From Paramecium sonneborni (Eukaryota > Ciliophora > Oligohymenophorea > Peniculida > Parameciidae), in contig CAJJDN010000052.1 in assembly GCA_905182985.1 (NCBI GenBank), positions 187,551 through 251,550 on the forward strand: a stretch of 64,000 nt of DNA, given 5' to 3'. Below, one piece after another: positions 63,588 through 64,000 of this stretch. The stretch's first letter is position 1. Every line of letters starts with the position of its first letter. The position numbers and the translations under genes were made by a program. The notes beneath the pieces are model-generated. The model worked only from the letters and a program-made list of their open reading frames with translations. It did no database searches and had not been told where the DNA came from.

Positions 63588-64000
63588 TCAGCATAATTCA
63601 TATAATCCAATATCTTTTTATGAGTCACTTAATAAATAAAATGAACTTCTATTTTTGAAAAATGTTTAAAGAACATTTTTTCCACTTTTAGCTGGGCAAT
63701 CAAGTAATTCTCCAATCATTTCGATAGGAGTTATTTTATTTTCTTAAATGAGAATGGCTTTTATCTATTTAATATTTTCAGCAAAAGCTACTAGTATAAA
63801 ATGCTTATGTTATTTAATAATAATAATTTCTTAAACTTTTGAATTGAATAGCTTTTAAATAAAAGAATATTTACCTAATAATCCCCAATAAGAATATTTT
63901 TAAGTACATTAAATAGTTTAACTGATCCATCAATACATCCATAACAGATAACTATATCGTGTAAATATTCTGTGGCAATACATGTAGTTATATTAGAGAT
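63588..64000 (-). CDS. WD40-repeat protein, C-terminal part; N-terminus beyond window
   Basis: Only the last about 130 residues are present. One repeat end is clear: TEYLHDIVICYGCIDGSVKL, then FNVLKNILIGDYQ. After a 23-nt intron it continues LFNSKVQEIIIIKQHKHFIL and VAFAENIKQIKAILIQENKI, then the last blade and tail RSSFYLLSDSQKDIGLYELC at TGA 63588-63590. The G-x-x-D-G-S-V-K-L-[FW] pattern identifies a WD40 propeller; the protein identity cannot be told from the fragment. Confidence 0.65.

Overview
The window reads as ciliate macronuclear-type DNA, most likely Paramecium. It is very AT-rich and densely packed. Long reading frames appear only if TAA and TAG are read as glutamine and TGA is the sole stop. 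Genes are cut by tiny introns of about 19-33 nt that start GT and end AG. Standard-code ORFs are therefore mostly fragments or antisense shadows. All gene models below were made by hand with the ciliate code. Where intron removal restores a frame divisible by three I treat the model as solid. No rRNA, tRNA, CRISPR or bacterial mobile element was recognised.

Layout. 1-13.7 kb: mainly minus-strand genes. These are a truncated D-glycerate 3-kinase, hypotheticals, an RRM/coiled-coil protein, a PP2C phosphatase, ribosomal protein eL24 and a leucine-rich-repeat protein; three plus-strand hypotheticals lie among them. 13.9-18 kb: a CaMK-like kinase, a decayed NSF pseudogene and a two-membrane-span protein. 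18.5-26.7 kb: an ISWI remodeler, a second member of the two-span family and a P5-type ATPase. 26.8-31.3 kb: complex I subunit NDUFS4, small genes and a NamZ/DUF1343-like putative muramidase. 31.7-37.9 kb: hypotheticals, a secreted CAP protein with a His-rich tail, a possible axonemal protein and GOT1. 38-45 kb: a PG-rich-repeat-like protein, then four tandem plus-strand members of an unrecognised protein family. 45-52 kb: a lysine-methyltransferase-like protein, a membrane RING-H2 ligase, a CK1-like pseudokinase, a kinase and an extended SDR. 52-64 kb: two overlapping hypotheticals, another CaMK-like kinase, a C2-domain protein, a fused seven-span receptor and PIP kinase, and the C-terminus of a WD40 protein.

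Two exact direct repeats (1183 bp and 1234 bp) each abut across a single N. They look like unmerged contig overlaps, so the partial gene copies inside them are probably not real duplications.

The genes do not form an operon-like system. Recurring themes are signalling (four kinases or pseudokinases, PP2C, PIP kinase), membrane and secretory traffic (GOT1, NSF relic, P5 ATPase) and cilia or coiled-coil proteins. The least explained items are the tandem family at 39.2-45.1 kb, the receptor-PIP kinase fusion, the bacterial-type muramidase and the pseudokinase.
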